From Gemmatimonas sp. (GTDB lineage: Bacteria; Gemmatimonadota; Gemmatimonadetes; Gemmatimonadales; Gemmatimonadaceae), in assembly GCA_025361705.1 (NCBI GenBank), contig JANYJW010000026.1, positions 1-47,479 of the forward strand: DNA of 47,479 nt, in the 5' to 3' direction. How positions within the stretch are numbered: the first letter of the stretch is position 1; each line of letters opens with the position of its first letter. Positions 7,851-16,215 of the stretch are shown here, piece by piece. The notes under the pieces are model-generated. The model saw only the letters and a list, made by a program, of their open reading frames with translations. It ran no database searches and had not been told where the DNA came from. Position numbers and translations under genes: made by a program.

Positions 7851-10013
7851 TCAGGGGCCGATGCGACCGCGCAGGCGCTGGAACAGCGAGCGCACGTCCG
7901 ATCCCGTTTCGATGTTGTTCGGGTCGATTTCGTAGTACTTGTTGTCGAGGTAGCGGCCCGTCACCGGGAAGAAGGGCGGCTTGCGGTTGGTGAGCTGGCA
8001 CGGATCGACCGACCGATTCTCGCGCAATCCCAGGCCGGGGCCGCCGGTGGTGGCATTCACGAACTTGCGGTTGATCGTGCCGCCCGTCTGGTTGATGCAG
8101 CCGCCCGACGTGGACGTCGCGCCGCACACGGTGGCCTGCGGGCCCGCGGCAATGGACGGCCCGTTGTTCCACCCTTCCACGCCGAAGTCGCCGGTGAGGG
8201 ACATCGCAACGGCGTTGAGCAGGAAATGGTAGTTGGGTGAGAGGAATCGCACCGTGCCGCTGGGCAGCGTACGCGGCCGGTTCATCGAGTTGTCGGCCAC
8301 CATGATCTGGCCGCTGGCGATGACGCCGAGGAAGTTGCGGCACACCACCACCGCCGGGTCCTGGTCGTACAGCAGGTCGTCGATGAAGTTCACCACGCCA
8401 ATGACGTACATCGTCATGTTGCCGCGGAAGGTGCCACTGGCGTAGATCGGCCCCGACGTGAAGTGGATGACGCCCTTCGCGTTCAGGTTGTACGGCTTGA
8501 ACATTGGCCACAGGTACGGCGCTTCCACCGCCTGCATGCGCGTGGTCGCGATGGCGGGAAGGGCTGCGCCGGTCCATGCGCGCCAGCTGCCGACATTCAC
8601 GGGGGCCGCCGCCACGCCGCCGGCCGTGGTACACTGGCCGGTGCCTGGCGCGACCGCGGCCTGGTAGATCTGGCAGCGCCACGACGTGGGACGGAACGTC
8701 GTGTCGGAGCCGCCGTAGCGCTGCGTCGCGGCGCACCCGAGTGCCTGCGCACCCCAGCCGTACGCGTTGCCGACCGAGGCGGCCGTCCACAGGTTGCACG
8801 TGCCGTCGATCATGCGCTCGGCGAGCATCAGGTGCGGGTCGCCAATCGGGTAGCAGCGTGCGGTGGAGTAACTGAGGATGAGCGTGATGGCCGCCGCGTC
8901 GGCATTGCGCATGGACGTCGTGTCAGCGTTGCTCACCGTGGGCGCCGTGCTGCCGCGGACGCGTGCGCGCACCCAGGCCTCGCGGAAGCGGCTGATCGGG
9001 AAGAACTCACGCTGCGTGCCGATGGTGAACGACGCGCCGCACTGGTGCTGCAGGACCGGGTGCGAGATGGTGAGGCCCGCCGTCGGCAGGTCGGCACGCA
9101 GCGACGCGGTGTCCATGCCCAGCGCGAGGTCATAGATCATCATCATCCCGTCTTCCTCGGCGATGAGGCCGTCGCCGTTGACGTCCACGGTGTCGAAGTA
9201 GACGCGCGTGCCGCGCGGCACGGCGCCGGCGCTCGCGCTGCCCGAGACGTTGAAGCCGCCCGAGCTCAGCGCGGCGAGGGTGCCGCTCACCGGCGCCAGA
9301 TTGAGGCTGCCTGCGGTGGCGTACGTGGGCAGGCTCGCCAGCTTGGCCACCGTCGGGTACGGAATGCGCGAGACGCCCGTCAGGCTGGGGAAGGTGTAGG
9401 TGGCGGTGCCCGTCACCGCCGTGACGGCGGAGACGGTGTCGAAGTAGGTTGGGCCGGGTGCGCCCGGACACGAGCGCCACGTGGTGTTGGTGTGTGCGCG
9501 CCCGCGGATGAACTCGCCGGTGCCGTAGCACAGCGCAGCCGGGAACGTGTCCACGAACATGCCGTACTTGGAGAAGCTCTCCATCGACAGGTCGAGGCGC
9601 CGCACGTGGCGCGTGCCGCCCGCATCGTAGGCACGCGAGATGAGCGTCAGGAACTGGCCGTAGATGCCCACCGTGTCGCCGGTGATGCCCACGTACAGAT
9701 CCACCTTCACGCGCGGAATCGTGGCGCCCGACGCATCGGTGAGCGAGGCGTTGCTGAGGATGGTCGTGTAGCCGGTGTCGGCGAGACCCATCGCAAATGC
9801 GGTGTCCCGGTTCACACGCGACTTGCCTATCGCCAGCGCGGCTTCGGCCGCATAGCGGAAGTCGCGTTCACGCTCGTACAGTCGGCTCAGCGTGGAGCCG
9901 CTGGCCGAGAGGTAGATGGCCGAGAGGGCCAGAGCGGCCATCGCAAAGGTGAGCACCAGCACCAGCACGAGGGCCGATCCGCGGCGCGGCACCGGGGTGG
10001 AGTGCCTTGGCAT
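7851..10013 (-). CDS. Very large PilX-like minor pilus assembly protein
   Basis: 720 aa. After a short basic leader (MPRHSTPVPRRGS) comes a hydrophobic helix (ALVLVLVLTFAMAALALSAI) and then SRLYERERDFRYAAEAALAIGKSRV, the pattern of PilX/PilX_N proteins that help prime type IV pili. The remaining ~650 residues form a large Thr/Ser/Gly-rich exported region with a DVNGDGLIAEEDG segment that looks like a Ca-binding DxNxDG loop. Ordinary PilX is near 200 aa, so this is greatly extended. ATG at 10013 is preferred because GGAG lies six bases before it; an ATG at 10025 abuts the previous stop without a ribosome site. It is the last gene of the minor-pilin operon. Confidence 0.7.
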   Translation of the reverse strand: MPRHSTPVPRRGSALVLVLVLTFAMAALALSAIYLSASGSTLSRLYERERDFRYAAEAALAIGKSRVNRDTAFAMGLADTGYTTILSNASLTDASGATIPRVKVDLYVGITGDTVGIYGQFLTLISRAYDAGGTRHVRRLDLSMESFSKYGMFVDTFPAALCYGTGEFIRGRAHTNTTWRSCPGAPGPTYFDTVSAVTAVTGTATYTFPSLTGVSRIPYPTVAKLASLPTYATAGSLNLAPVSGTLAALSSGGFNVSGSASAGAVPRGTRVYFDTVDVNGDGLIAEEDGMMMIYDLALGMDTASLRADLPTAGLTISHPVLQHQCGASFTIGTQREFFPISRFREAWVRARVRGSTAPTVSNADTTSMRNADAAAITLILSYSTARCYPIGDPHLMLAERMIDGTCNLWTAASVGNAYGWGAQALGCAATQRYGGSDTTFRPTSWRCQIYQAAVAPGTGQCTTAGGVAAAPVNVGSWRAWTGAALPAIATTRMQAVEAPYLWPMFKPYNLNAKGVIHFTSGPIYASGTFRGNMTMYVIGVVNFIDDLLYDQDPAVVVCRNFLGVIASGQIMVADNSMNRPRTLPSGTVRFLSPNYHFLLNAVAMSLTGDFGVEGWNNGPSIAAGPQATVCGATSTSGGCINQTGGTINRKFVNATTGGPGLGLRENRSVDPCQLTNRKPPFFPVTGRYLDNKYYEIDPNNIETGSDVRSLFQRLRGRIGP

Positions 10014-10025
10014 CGTCGTCTCCAT

Positions 10026-11168
10026 CTAGGGGATCACCACGTTGCTGCTCTGCACAAACGACGAATTGGCCGGGTTGCAGTCCTGCGAGTAGACGCCGTA
10101 GATCCACGTGCCCGGCGCAAAGCCGAAGTCGTCCCAAGTGTAGCTGGCGGAGTTGTTGGCCGGCACGTTGCGCAACTCGGTCCATTCGGTGCTCGACGAC
10201 AGGCGTCGGGCCACGACGTAGAGCGTGACGTCCCGCTCGCCGCCCGATTCCTCCAGCGACTTGGTCCACGTGACGCGCACCTGGGTCACGTGGTGCGCCA
10301 CGTCCTGCAGTGTGTCGGCCGACACCGCCTGCGGCCCGAGCGGCGAGGCGCCGCACGTCGGTATGCGGAGCATGCCGGCGTTGAGCAGGCGGGTGCTCGA
10401 GTAGACGGTGCGCACGATGTCCTTGCCCGTCTTGGCGTCGCGGTACAGCGACGAGACGCGCATGTCGACCACGCGGATGGAGTCGGCCCAGCCGTTGGCG
10501 GAGCGCCAGTAGAGCGGCTGCTGCGCGGCGGTCAGCTGCTGCAGGGCGCCGGCGGCGTCGGTGCGCCAGTACTTGAAGAAATACGCGGTGTCGACCGGCA
10601 CGATGAGGTTGCGCGCGATCACCGTCGAGTCGCGGTCGTTGACTCGGCGATACAGCACATAATCGTCCGTGCGGCTGGTTGACGCGTCGGGCATGACGAA
10701 GAACGAGATCGTCTCCGCCGAGCTCAAGATGCCGCCGGCGTCACGATAGCTCGTGGTGGGGTACCGCGCGGTGTCCACCGGCAGCCGCTTGGAGCGCGAG
10801 GCCATCCAGCCCTCGGTGCCCAGCGAGTCGGCGTCCGGGTTGTAGTACACGGCGCCCGGGTCGTTGGCGATGCGCGTCACCAGGTCGACATTGAATGTCA
10901 CCGACCACGGCGTGGCCTGGACGATGATCGGCTGCCCCGTGACGCCTCCCGCCATGCGCAACTCGCGGTCGATATCGGTGTTGGCGTAGCGGGTGTTCTG
11001 GATGGCATCCATGCGCCCCGTCTGCGATTCGACGGCGCGGGCCTGCACGCGGAAGAACGGGACGGACGCGGCGAGGACGATGATGAAGATCGTCATGGCC
11101 GTCATCATCTCGATCATCGTGAAGCCGGAGCGGTGGCGCACGGTGCCTGGGGGGAGTGTGCGTGGCAT
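10026..11168 (-). CDS. PilW-like type IV pilus minor prepilin
   Basis: 380 aa. The class III signal sequence is plain: a basic leader ending RHRSG, then FTMIEMMTAMTIFIIVLAAS, with cleavage expected between G and F and Glu at +5. The size and the position after a PilV-like gene and before a PilX-like gene fit PilW, a minor pilin that helps start pilus or pseudopilus assembly in the inner membrane. The exported part is rich in Thr/Asp/Tyr with two Cys near the C-terminus (PTCGAS and QDCNPA). The stop is immediately followed by an ATG of the next gene. Confidence 0.75.
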   Translation of the reverse strand: MPRTLPPGTVRHRSGFTMIEMMTAMTIFIIVLAASVPFFRVQARAVESQTGRMDAIQNTRYANTDIDRELRMAGGVTGQPIIVQATPWSVTFNVDLVTRIANDPGAVYYNPDADSLGTEGWMASRSKRLPVDTARYPTTSYRDAGGILSSAETISFFVMPDASTSRTDDYVLYRRVNDRDSTVIARNLIVPVDTAYFFKYWRTDAAGALQQLTAAQQPLYWRSANGWADSIRVVDMRVSSLYRDAKTGKDIVRTVYSSTRLLNAGMLRIPTCGASPLGPQAVSADTLQDVAHHVTQVRVTWTKSLEESGGERDVTLYVVARRLSSSTEWTELRNVPANNSASYTWDDFGFAPGTWIYGVYSQDCNPANSSFVQSSNVVIP

Positions 11169-11177
11169 GGCGGGTTC

Positions 11178-11609
11178 CTAGAAGGCGGCGATGATCGTGG
11201 TGGTCTTGGCCGTGCTCGACAAACCGCGTCCGGTGACGGTCACCGTCACCGTGATGTAGTCGGCGGTTGCCGTCGGGCCGGTGCGCAGGGCCACGGTGCG
11301 CCGGGTGAATCCGGTATAGGGGCTCGTCGTTGGCCACGTCTCGCTCACGCCATTGTACGTCGCGACCAGCGTGGAGTAGACGCGCCATCCCTTGATGGTC
11401 TCGATCCGGGCGTTCACGAGGTCGTTGGCCAGCGTGCGCACCGTCGTGTCGGTGGTCGTCTTGGTGAAGTTGCGTACGAACATCGACATCCCCAGCAGCG
11501 AGCCGCCGAGGATGGTGATGGCGAGGATCACTTCAATGAGAGTGAACCCGGCGCGGAGGCGACGGCGCAGGGTGCGGCGCACGGCGGGGCGGCGGTCGGT
11601 GGCGGTCAT
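11178..11609 (-). CDS. PilV/PulI-like minor prepilin
   Basis: 143 aa. It has a basic leader and the prepilin motif AGFTLIEVILAITILGGSLLG, with G/F cleavage and Glu at +5. The remainder is short and Thr-rich. The start ATG at 11609 overlaps the stop of the upstream gene (ATGA), which argues for translational coupling and against the longer frame starting at 11642. In type IV pilus clusters PilV is a core minor pilin between FimT/GspH and PilW, which matches the order here. Confidence 0.75.
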   Translation of the reverse strand: MTATDRRPAVRRTLRRRLRAGFTLIEVILAITILGGSLLGMSMFVRNFTKTTTDTTVRTLANDLVNARIETIKGWRVYSTLVATYNGVSETWPTTSPYTGFTRRTVALRTGPTATADYITVTVTVTGRGLSSTAKTTTIIAAF

Positions 11610-12199
11610 TGCGTCATCCTCACCCAGGCGGTGCCTGTCCATCGGTACAGGTCGGAGCGGCCGGTGGATGGCGAGACGGTCATGGCGCGAAAGTCGGTGG
11701 CGACGGTGGCGCGGGCGCTGAAGTAGATCTCGGCGTCCGAGCTCGCCGAGCCGTCCCGTCGGAAGGTGACGCTTGGGTAGGACGCCACCGTGCGCAAAGC
11801 GGATCCGACCAATGCGGCGCTCGCCGTGCCGCCGATCACGCGCGCCATTGTCGGCGTGATGAAGCGCACGCCCTCGGGCAGGCCGCGCCAGTAGACACGG
11901 TCGGTCGTGTTGAGCGTGTCGTTGTTGTTGTAGTCCTCCACCACCCGGATGCGCGAGTTGGTGAGGTCGAAGCTGACGATGGTGTTCGATTGCCGGGTGA
12001 TGGAGGTGCGCTGCGCGTTCATCACCACCATGCGCACCAGGCGCGCGGCGCCGTCGGCCTTCATCCGCGTCAGGTTGATGCGCGGCAGGGCGATGGCCGT
12101 GAGCAGGCCGATCATGACGATCACCATCACCAATTCAATGATAGTGAACCCTGGTCCGTGGCGGTGCCGTCCCCTCGTCTCCTCTGTCCGCATCGGCAT
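11606..12199 (-). CDS. FimT/GspH-like minor prepilin
   Basis: 197 aa. The leader ends PGFTIIELVMVIVMIGLLTAIALPRI, a textbook type IV prepilin N-terminus. The LVRMVVMNAQRTSITRQSNTI stretch after the helix and the C-terminal beta-rich part (FRRDGSASSDAEIYFS) fit GspH/FimT. It is the first gene of the minor-pilin operon, read leftward into the PilV-, PilW- and PilX-like genes. The 334 bp upstream (12200-12533) hold no gene but contain the GTCAC motif cluster described separately. Confidence 0.8.
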   Translation of the reverse strand: MPMRTEETRGRHRHGPGFTIIELVMVIVMIGLLTAIALPRINLTRMKADGAARLVRMVVMNAQRTSITRQSNTIVSFDLTNSRIRVVEDYNNNDTLNTTDRVYWRGLPEGVRFITPTMARVIGGTASAALVGSALRTVASYPSVTFRRDGSASSDAEIYFSARATVATDFRAMTVSPSTGRSDLYRWTGTAWVRMTQ

Positions 12200-12307
12200 G
12201 CTCTCACCAGTTGAAAAACGAAGCCATCCCCCAGCCAGTGGCGACCGGGGGCAGTGGCATATACCAGCACGTTATGACCCACAATGGTGCGCCAGCAAGC
12301 ACGAGGT

Positions 12308-12492
12308 GTCACACTGTGACGCTCAGCTGTCACGCCGCACTCTATGGGAATCTTCGTCAGCGACCACCCAATGTGACGATTCCGCCTGCGCTGTGCGTCA
12401 CGCCAATGCGACGATCGTCACAAGGAGGCCGTCACCCGACCCGCATCCCGCGTCACCACACGGTAACATGCGCTGGCAGGCCGTTCGGTGAC
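12308..12492 (-). promoter_or_regulatory. Cluster of nine GTCAC/GTGAC motifs upstream of the minor-pilin operon
   Basis: The gene-free 12200-12533 stretch holds GTCAC at 12308, 12329, 12397, 12417, 12431 and 12452, and its complement GTGAC at 12316, 12373 and 12488. The first two form a 13-bp palindrome, GTCACA-C-TGTGAC (12308-12320). Several same-strand copies are 20 or 21 bp apart (12308/12329, 12397/12417, 12431/12452), i.e. two helical turns. Most copies read C/GGTCAC. This looks like an array of regulator binding sites for the pilin operon starting at 12199. The regulator is unknown. Confidence 0.5.
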
Positions 12493-12533
12493 GGAGCGCA
12501 CCATCCGGCGCACCGGAGCGCCATGGAACGGGC

Positions 12534-13043
12534 CTAGAACCGCGAATCGTCCCGCTTCATTACTACTTGGGCCTGCCGCGACACCTGGCCATTGCGATAC
12601 CAGAAGGGCACATCAATGCGCCCTGGGGTGAACGTGCCATCGAGCATCTCGATGCCCCGGCCGCCGCGCTTGGGGTCGGGAATGAACCGCAGGGTGTTGC
12701 CGCGCACCTCATACCGTCCGTACACCGTCATCCGCTGGATGGGTTCCCGGTCGAGGGCCGATCCCTTGACGGCCAGCGACTGTCGGTAGCGCAGCGCCGC
12801 CCTGAACTCGCCCTTGGGCCGGATCGCCAGCACCAGCTCGTCGAACTCCACCAGGAACTTGGTGCCGGCGGCGTCGCTCACCCGGTCGACCGAAGGGAGT
12901 GCGCCGCCGTTGACGGACACGGCCACGTAGCTGGCTATGGCCGGCCCGCCTGGAACGGTGCCGGCGGGCGCCAGCGGTTTGGCCGGCAGGCCCTGCGCGT
13001 GGAGCGTCGTGGCAAAGGCGAAAAGGCAGAGCAGTGGGCGCAC
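12534..13043 (-). CDS. Small secreted protein of unknown function
   Basis: 169 aa if started at GTG 13043, which gives a clean signal peptide (MRPLLCLFAFATTLHAQG). The longer frame to 13121 begins with a TTG inside a palindrome and reads as non-coding. The mature part contains FLVEFDELVLAIRPKGEFRAALRY, YGRYEVRGNTLRFIPD and MLDGTFTPGRIDVPFWYRNG. This alternation suggests a lipocalin-like or beta-sandwich domain, but I do not recognise a family. It stands alone on the minus strand. The region up to korA (13044-13375) is shared upstream sequence. Confidence 0.6.
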   Translation of the reverse strand: MRPLLCLFAFATTLHAQGLPAKPLAPAGTVPGGPAIASYVAVSVNGGALPSVDRVSDAAGTKFLVEFDELVLAIRPKGEFRAALRYRQSLAVKGSALDREPIQRMTVYGRYEVRGNTLRFIPDPKRGGRGIEMLDGTFTPGRIDVPFWYRNGQVSRQAQVVMKRDDSRF

Positions 13044-13103
13044 AGCATGAAGCTTCTCAGCGTGCGAGGCCCGGCGCAACGACCGGCGTTTCAGCCCGAC
13101 CGG

Positions 13104-13125
13104 ACCCTTGTTATATTGCAAGGGT
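13104..13125. promoter_or_regulatory. Inverted repeat in the divergent upstream region
   Basis: ACCCTTG (13104-13110) and CAAGGGT (13119-13125) are exact complements separated by TTATATTG. The AT-rich centre stands out in GC-rich DNA. It lies between the secreted protein gene (start 13043) and the korA operon (start 13376), so it could be an operator or promoter element for either. No factor is recognised. Confidence 0.4.
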
Positions 13126-13126
13126 T

Positions 13127-13191
13127 TCCCCGATCTTAACGCTATTTTAGTGGTCGGGGATCTCCGTAAGCAAGACCCCCCAAGTCCCCGA
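13127..13191. repeat. Three copies of TCCCCGA in the korA upstream region
   Basis: TCCCCGA occurs at 13127-13133 and 13185-13191, and its complement TCGGGGA at 13154-13160. Centre spacings are 27 and 31 bp, close to three helical turns. They lie about 190-250 bp upstream of korA, in a region that otherwise holds no gene. They may be regulator sites; nothing more can be said from the sequence. Confidence 0.3.
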
Positions 13192-13375
13192 CAGACGTAC
13201 CCCTCACCACTATGGGAATTTCAATCGCCGAGGCTGGTTGCCACATTGCCCCCAGGGGCGTGTTTTTCCCGACAACCGCTCCGGCTCACACGAGTTACGA
13301 GCCCGGCATGCACGCCACCGTCACAGACAGGTGATCGCGCATGCCGACGCCACCAAATGAGGTGCCTGCGCGCAC

Positions 13376-15265
13376 ATGCCCGCCCCGTCCGCTACTGCCG
13401 CTCCCGCGCCGCCGAAGGTGCTGCGCGTCCCTGAGCACACTGTTGAGATTGTCTCCGACTCGGGCGAAGGCGCCCAGAAGTGCGGCCAGATTTTTGGCGC
13501 CGTGTCGGCCAAGATGGGAAACGGTGTCTGGACCGTCGAGCTGATTCCCGCCGAGATCCAGCCGCCGCCGCGCGTCCCTGAGGGGGCCAGCGGAAACCGC
13601 ATTCGCGTTGGCGAACACCCGGTCACGAACTGGGGCGACCGCACGCATCTGGTGATCGCGTTCAACGAACAGGTGCTGCTGGCGCGGCATCGCGTGGACG
13701 CGCTTGCTGATGACGCCATTCTCCTCGTCGAGGACAAGTGGGCGCGCAGCGACGATCCGGACATTGTCGCCGCATGGAATGCCGCGATGAAGGAGCTCTC
13801 CGGCAAGCACTATCGCATCGTCCCGGTGGCGATGGAGGACGAGTGCCTCACCATCGTCGACAACCCGAAGAAGGGCAAGAACATGTTTGCCCTTGGGCTG
13901 CTGGCCCGCATCTACGGGCGCGACATGGAGCTCATCAAGCAGCAGATCGCGCACGCCTTCCGCAAGAAGAGCGAAGAGGTCTATGCCCAGAACGTCGCGC
14001 TCCTCGAGCTGGGCTTCCACTGGGCCGAGGACAACATCGATATCCGCGTCGAGATTCCGACGCATCCGTCGACCAAGCCGCAGGTCGTGATGAACGGCAA
14101 TGAGGCCATCGGCATGGGCTGCATCGCGTCGGGGATGGAACTCTGCGCGATGTACCCGATCACGCCGGCGACGTCGGTGTCGCACTACCTCTCCGAGGTG
14201 TTCGAGAAGTTCGGCGGGATGGTGCATCAGGCGGAGGACGAAATCGCTGCGGTGGGAGTGGCGATTGGCGCCTCGTACGCCGGCAAGGTGGCGTTCACCG
14301 TCACGTCCGGCCCTGGCATGGCACTGAAGACGGAGTTCCTCGGCTATGCGATCATGACCGAGACGCCGCTGGTGCTGGTCAACGTGCAGCGCGGCGGACC
14401 GAGCACCGGATTGCCCACCAAGGTGGAGCAGTCGGACCTGCTGGCGTCGATCTTCGGACAGACGGGCGACGCACCGCACATCGTGATGGCGCCGGCGACC
14501 ATCGAAGAGTGCTTTCACATCATGATCACCGCGCGCCGGCTCGCCGAGACGTTTCGCACGCTGGTGATGGTGCTGACGGATGCGAACCTCGCGACGGGCG
14601 TGACGCCCTACGACAAGCCGACGCTCGACGAGAAGTGGCAGGCGGCGCCGCTGGACCTCGCGCCGGTGCGTGAGGGGCAGAAGGCGTACGACTGGAACAA
14701 GGAAACGGGGCTGAGTGAGCGGATCATTCCGGGGCGGCCGGGCGGCATGTTCACGCTGACGGGTCTGTCGCACGACGATCGCTCGAAGGTGGCGTACAGC
14801 TCCGACATTCATCAGCACTCCTCGGCCATGCGCAGCCGCAAGCTGGCCGTGCTGCAGAGCCTGCTGACGCCGCCCACGGTATATGGCGACGAAAAGGGCG
14901 ACCTGCTCGTCGTCGGGTGGGGAAGCACCAAGGGCGCCATCGAAGAAGCGGTGGACCGCGCGCGCAAGGACGGACTCAAGGTGTCGGCGCTGCAGTTGCG
15001 ATTCCTGTCGCCGCTCGAGCCAGGGCTGAAGGAGATCTTCAAGAAGTTCAAGAAGGTGATGACCGTCGAGATCAACTACTCCGACGATATGGGCGACCCG
15101 TACGTGACCGAGGAGAACCGCCGGCGCGGCCAGCTGTCGATCCTGCTGCGCAATGCGACCCTCGTGGATGTGGACTGCTGGGGCCGCGTCCCCGGCGAGC
15201 CGCTCCGCCCGATGTCGATTCTGGAAGCGATTCGCGGCCGTCTGCCGCGTGGAGGTGCCGCGTGA
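13376..15265 (+). CDS. korA: 2-oxoglutarate:ferredoxin oxidoreductase, fused gamma-alpha subunit
   Basis: 629 aa. The first ~230 residues are the gamma domain (VSDSGEGAQKCGQIFGAV), and the rest is the alpha (PYR-type) subunit: MNGNEAIGMGCIASGMELCAMYPITPATS, then ADEI-like HQAEDEIAAVGVAIGASYAG and TVTSGPGMALKTE. With KorB it converts 2-oxoglutarate + CoA to succinyl-CoA + CO2, reducing ferredoxin; the reverse reaction carboxylates succinyl-CoA. The gamma-alpha fusion is usual for two-subunit KorAB enzymes. The start is ATG at 13376. It opens a ~15.5-kb operon and overlaps korB by GTGA. Other 2-oxoacids are possible substrates; the KorAB family fit is strong. Confidence 0.88.
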   Translation: MPAPSATAAPAPPKVLRVPEHTVEIVSDSGEGAQKCGQIFGAVSAKMGNGVWTVELIPAEIQPPPRVPEGASGNRIRVGEHPVTNWGDRTHLVIAFNEQVLLARHRVDALADDAILLVEDKWARSDDPDIVAAWNAAMKELSGKHYRIVPVAMEDECLTIVDNPKKGKNMFALGLLARIYGRDMELIKQQIAHAFRKKSEEVYAQNVALLELGFHWAEDNIDIRVEIPTHPSTKPQVVMNGNEAIGMGCIASGMELCAMYPITPATSVSHYLSEVFEKFGGMVHQAEDEIAAVGVAIGASYAGKVAFTVTSGPGMALKTEFLGYAIMTETPLVLVNVQRGGPSTGLPTKVEQSDLLASIFGQTGDAPHIVMAPATIEECFHIMITARRLAETFRTLVMVLTDANLATGVTPYDKPTLDEKWQAAPLDLAPVREGQKAYDWNKETGLSERIIPGRPGGMFTLTGLSHDDRSKVAYSSDIHQHSSAMRSRKLAVLQSLLTPPTVYGDEKGDLLVVGWGSTKGAIEEAVDRARKDGLKVSALQLRFLSPLEPGLKEIFKKFKKVMTVEINYSDDMGDPYVTEENRRRGQLSILLRNATLVDVDCWGRVPGEPLRPMSILEAIRGRLPRGGAA

Positions 15266-16215
15266 GCTACACCTGTGGATTGCTCCCCGTCCTCGACCAG
15301 AGCGACGACCACCAGTACGAAATGTCCGAGTACGAGGGCGCCCGTGCGCGCTGGTGCCCGGGCTGCGGCGACCACTCGGTGCTCACCGCCGTGCAGCGGC
15401 TGCTGGCCGCCGAGCAGTTGATTCCCGAGCAGACGATGATGGTGTCGGGCATCGGGTGCTCCAGCCGCTTTCCGCACTACATGAAGACCTACGGATTCCA
15501 CGGGCTCCACGGCCGCGCGCTTCCGGTTGCCACGGGCATCAAGCTGCATCGCCCCGAGCTCGACGTCTTCGTGACGATGGGCGACGGCGACTGCACGTCG
15601 ATTGGGGCCGGCCACTGGGTGCATGCCATTCGCTACAACCTGAACATGGTGGCGATGATGCTCGACAACGGCATCTACGGCCTCACCAAGAACCAGACGT
15701 CGCCCACCACTCCGCAGGGCTTCAAGAGCAACACGCAGCCCTTTGGTTCCATCCTGCCGCCGCTCAACCCGATCGAGGTCGCGCTCGGCATCACCAACGC
15801 GTCGTTCGTGGCACAGACGGCAGAGTGGGTGCCGTCGCACCTGTACGCGACGCTGCGCGCCGCGTACAAGCACAAGGGATTCAGCTTCGTGCGTGTCCTG
15901 CAGCGCTGCCCGGTGTTCACGCCCGCCATCTTCCAGAAGGCGGTGCAGGATCCGACGCGCATCAACCTGCTGGTGCATGACGACGGCGTCGTGACACCCG
16001 ATCTCGACAGGATCTACCAGACGCAGACGCAGCACGACCCGAGCGATCTCGCGGCGGCGCGCGCGCTGGCCGAACAGACCGATCGCATCAACCTCGGCGT
16101 GTTCTACAAGGATCCGTCGAAGCCCCGTTACGAAGAGACCCGCCGCGTGACGCCGCGTACGCCGGCCGAACGCGTCGCGCTGCTCGAAAAGGAGTTTGCC
16201 CGCTATGCCGTCTGA
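15262..16215 (+). CDS. korB: 2-oxoglutarate:ferredoxin oxidoreductase, beta subunit
   Basis: 317 aa. It is the thiamine-diphosphate-binding subunit. RWCPGCGDHSVL supplies Cys ligands, and MGDGDCTSIGAGHWVHA with MLDNGIYGLTKNQTSPT forms the GDG...N diphosphate-Mg motif typical of KorB. The following FKSNTQPFGSILPPLNP is also characteristic. The start is GTG at 15262, with GGAGG at 15251-15255 and a 4-bp overlap with korA. No extra ferredoxin domain is present, so electrons must pass to a separate ferredoxin or partner protein. The gene runs into the next by 11 bp. Confidence 0.9.
   Translation: MSYTCGLLPVLDQSDDHQYEMSEYEGARARWCPGCGDHSVLTAVQRLLAAEQLIPEQTMMVSGIGCSSRFPHYMKTYGFHGLHGRALPVATGIKLHRPELDVFVTMGDGDCTSIGAGHWVHAIRYNLNMVAMMLDNGIYGLTKNQTSPTTPQGFKSNTQPFGSILPPLNPIEVALGITNASFVAQTAEWVPSHLYATLRAAYKHKGFSFVRVLQRCPVFTPAIFQKAVQDPTRINLLVHDDGVVTPDLDRIYQTQTQHDPSDLAAARALAEQTDRINLGVFYKDPSKPRYEETRRVTPRTPAERVALLEKEFARYAV

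Noticed and set aside
12200..12300. Sigma-54 promoter upstream of the FimT-like gene
   Set aside because: A TGGTAT...CTGC match on the minus strand has the GG to GC spacing one base too long, and no other match was seen.
12308..12492. CRISPR-like array from repeated GTCAC
   Set aside because: The repeats are only 5-7 bp, occur on both strands and have irregular spacing; there is no 23-40-bp repeat unit.
13248..13268. GCCCC-CA-GGGGC followed by GTGTTTTT as a terminator
   Set aside because: The loop is only two bases, too tight for a stable hairpin, and there is no gene just upstream on the plus strand.
13295..14818. Long minus-strand open frame opposite korA
   Set aside because: It is an Arg/His-rich shadow of a real gene in high-GC DNA; korA on the plus strand has clear family motifs.
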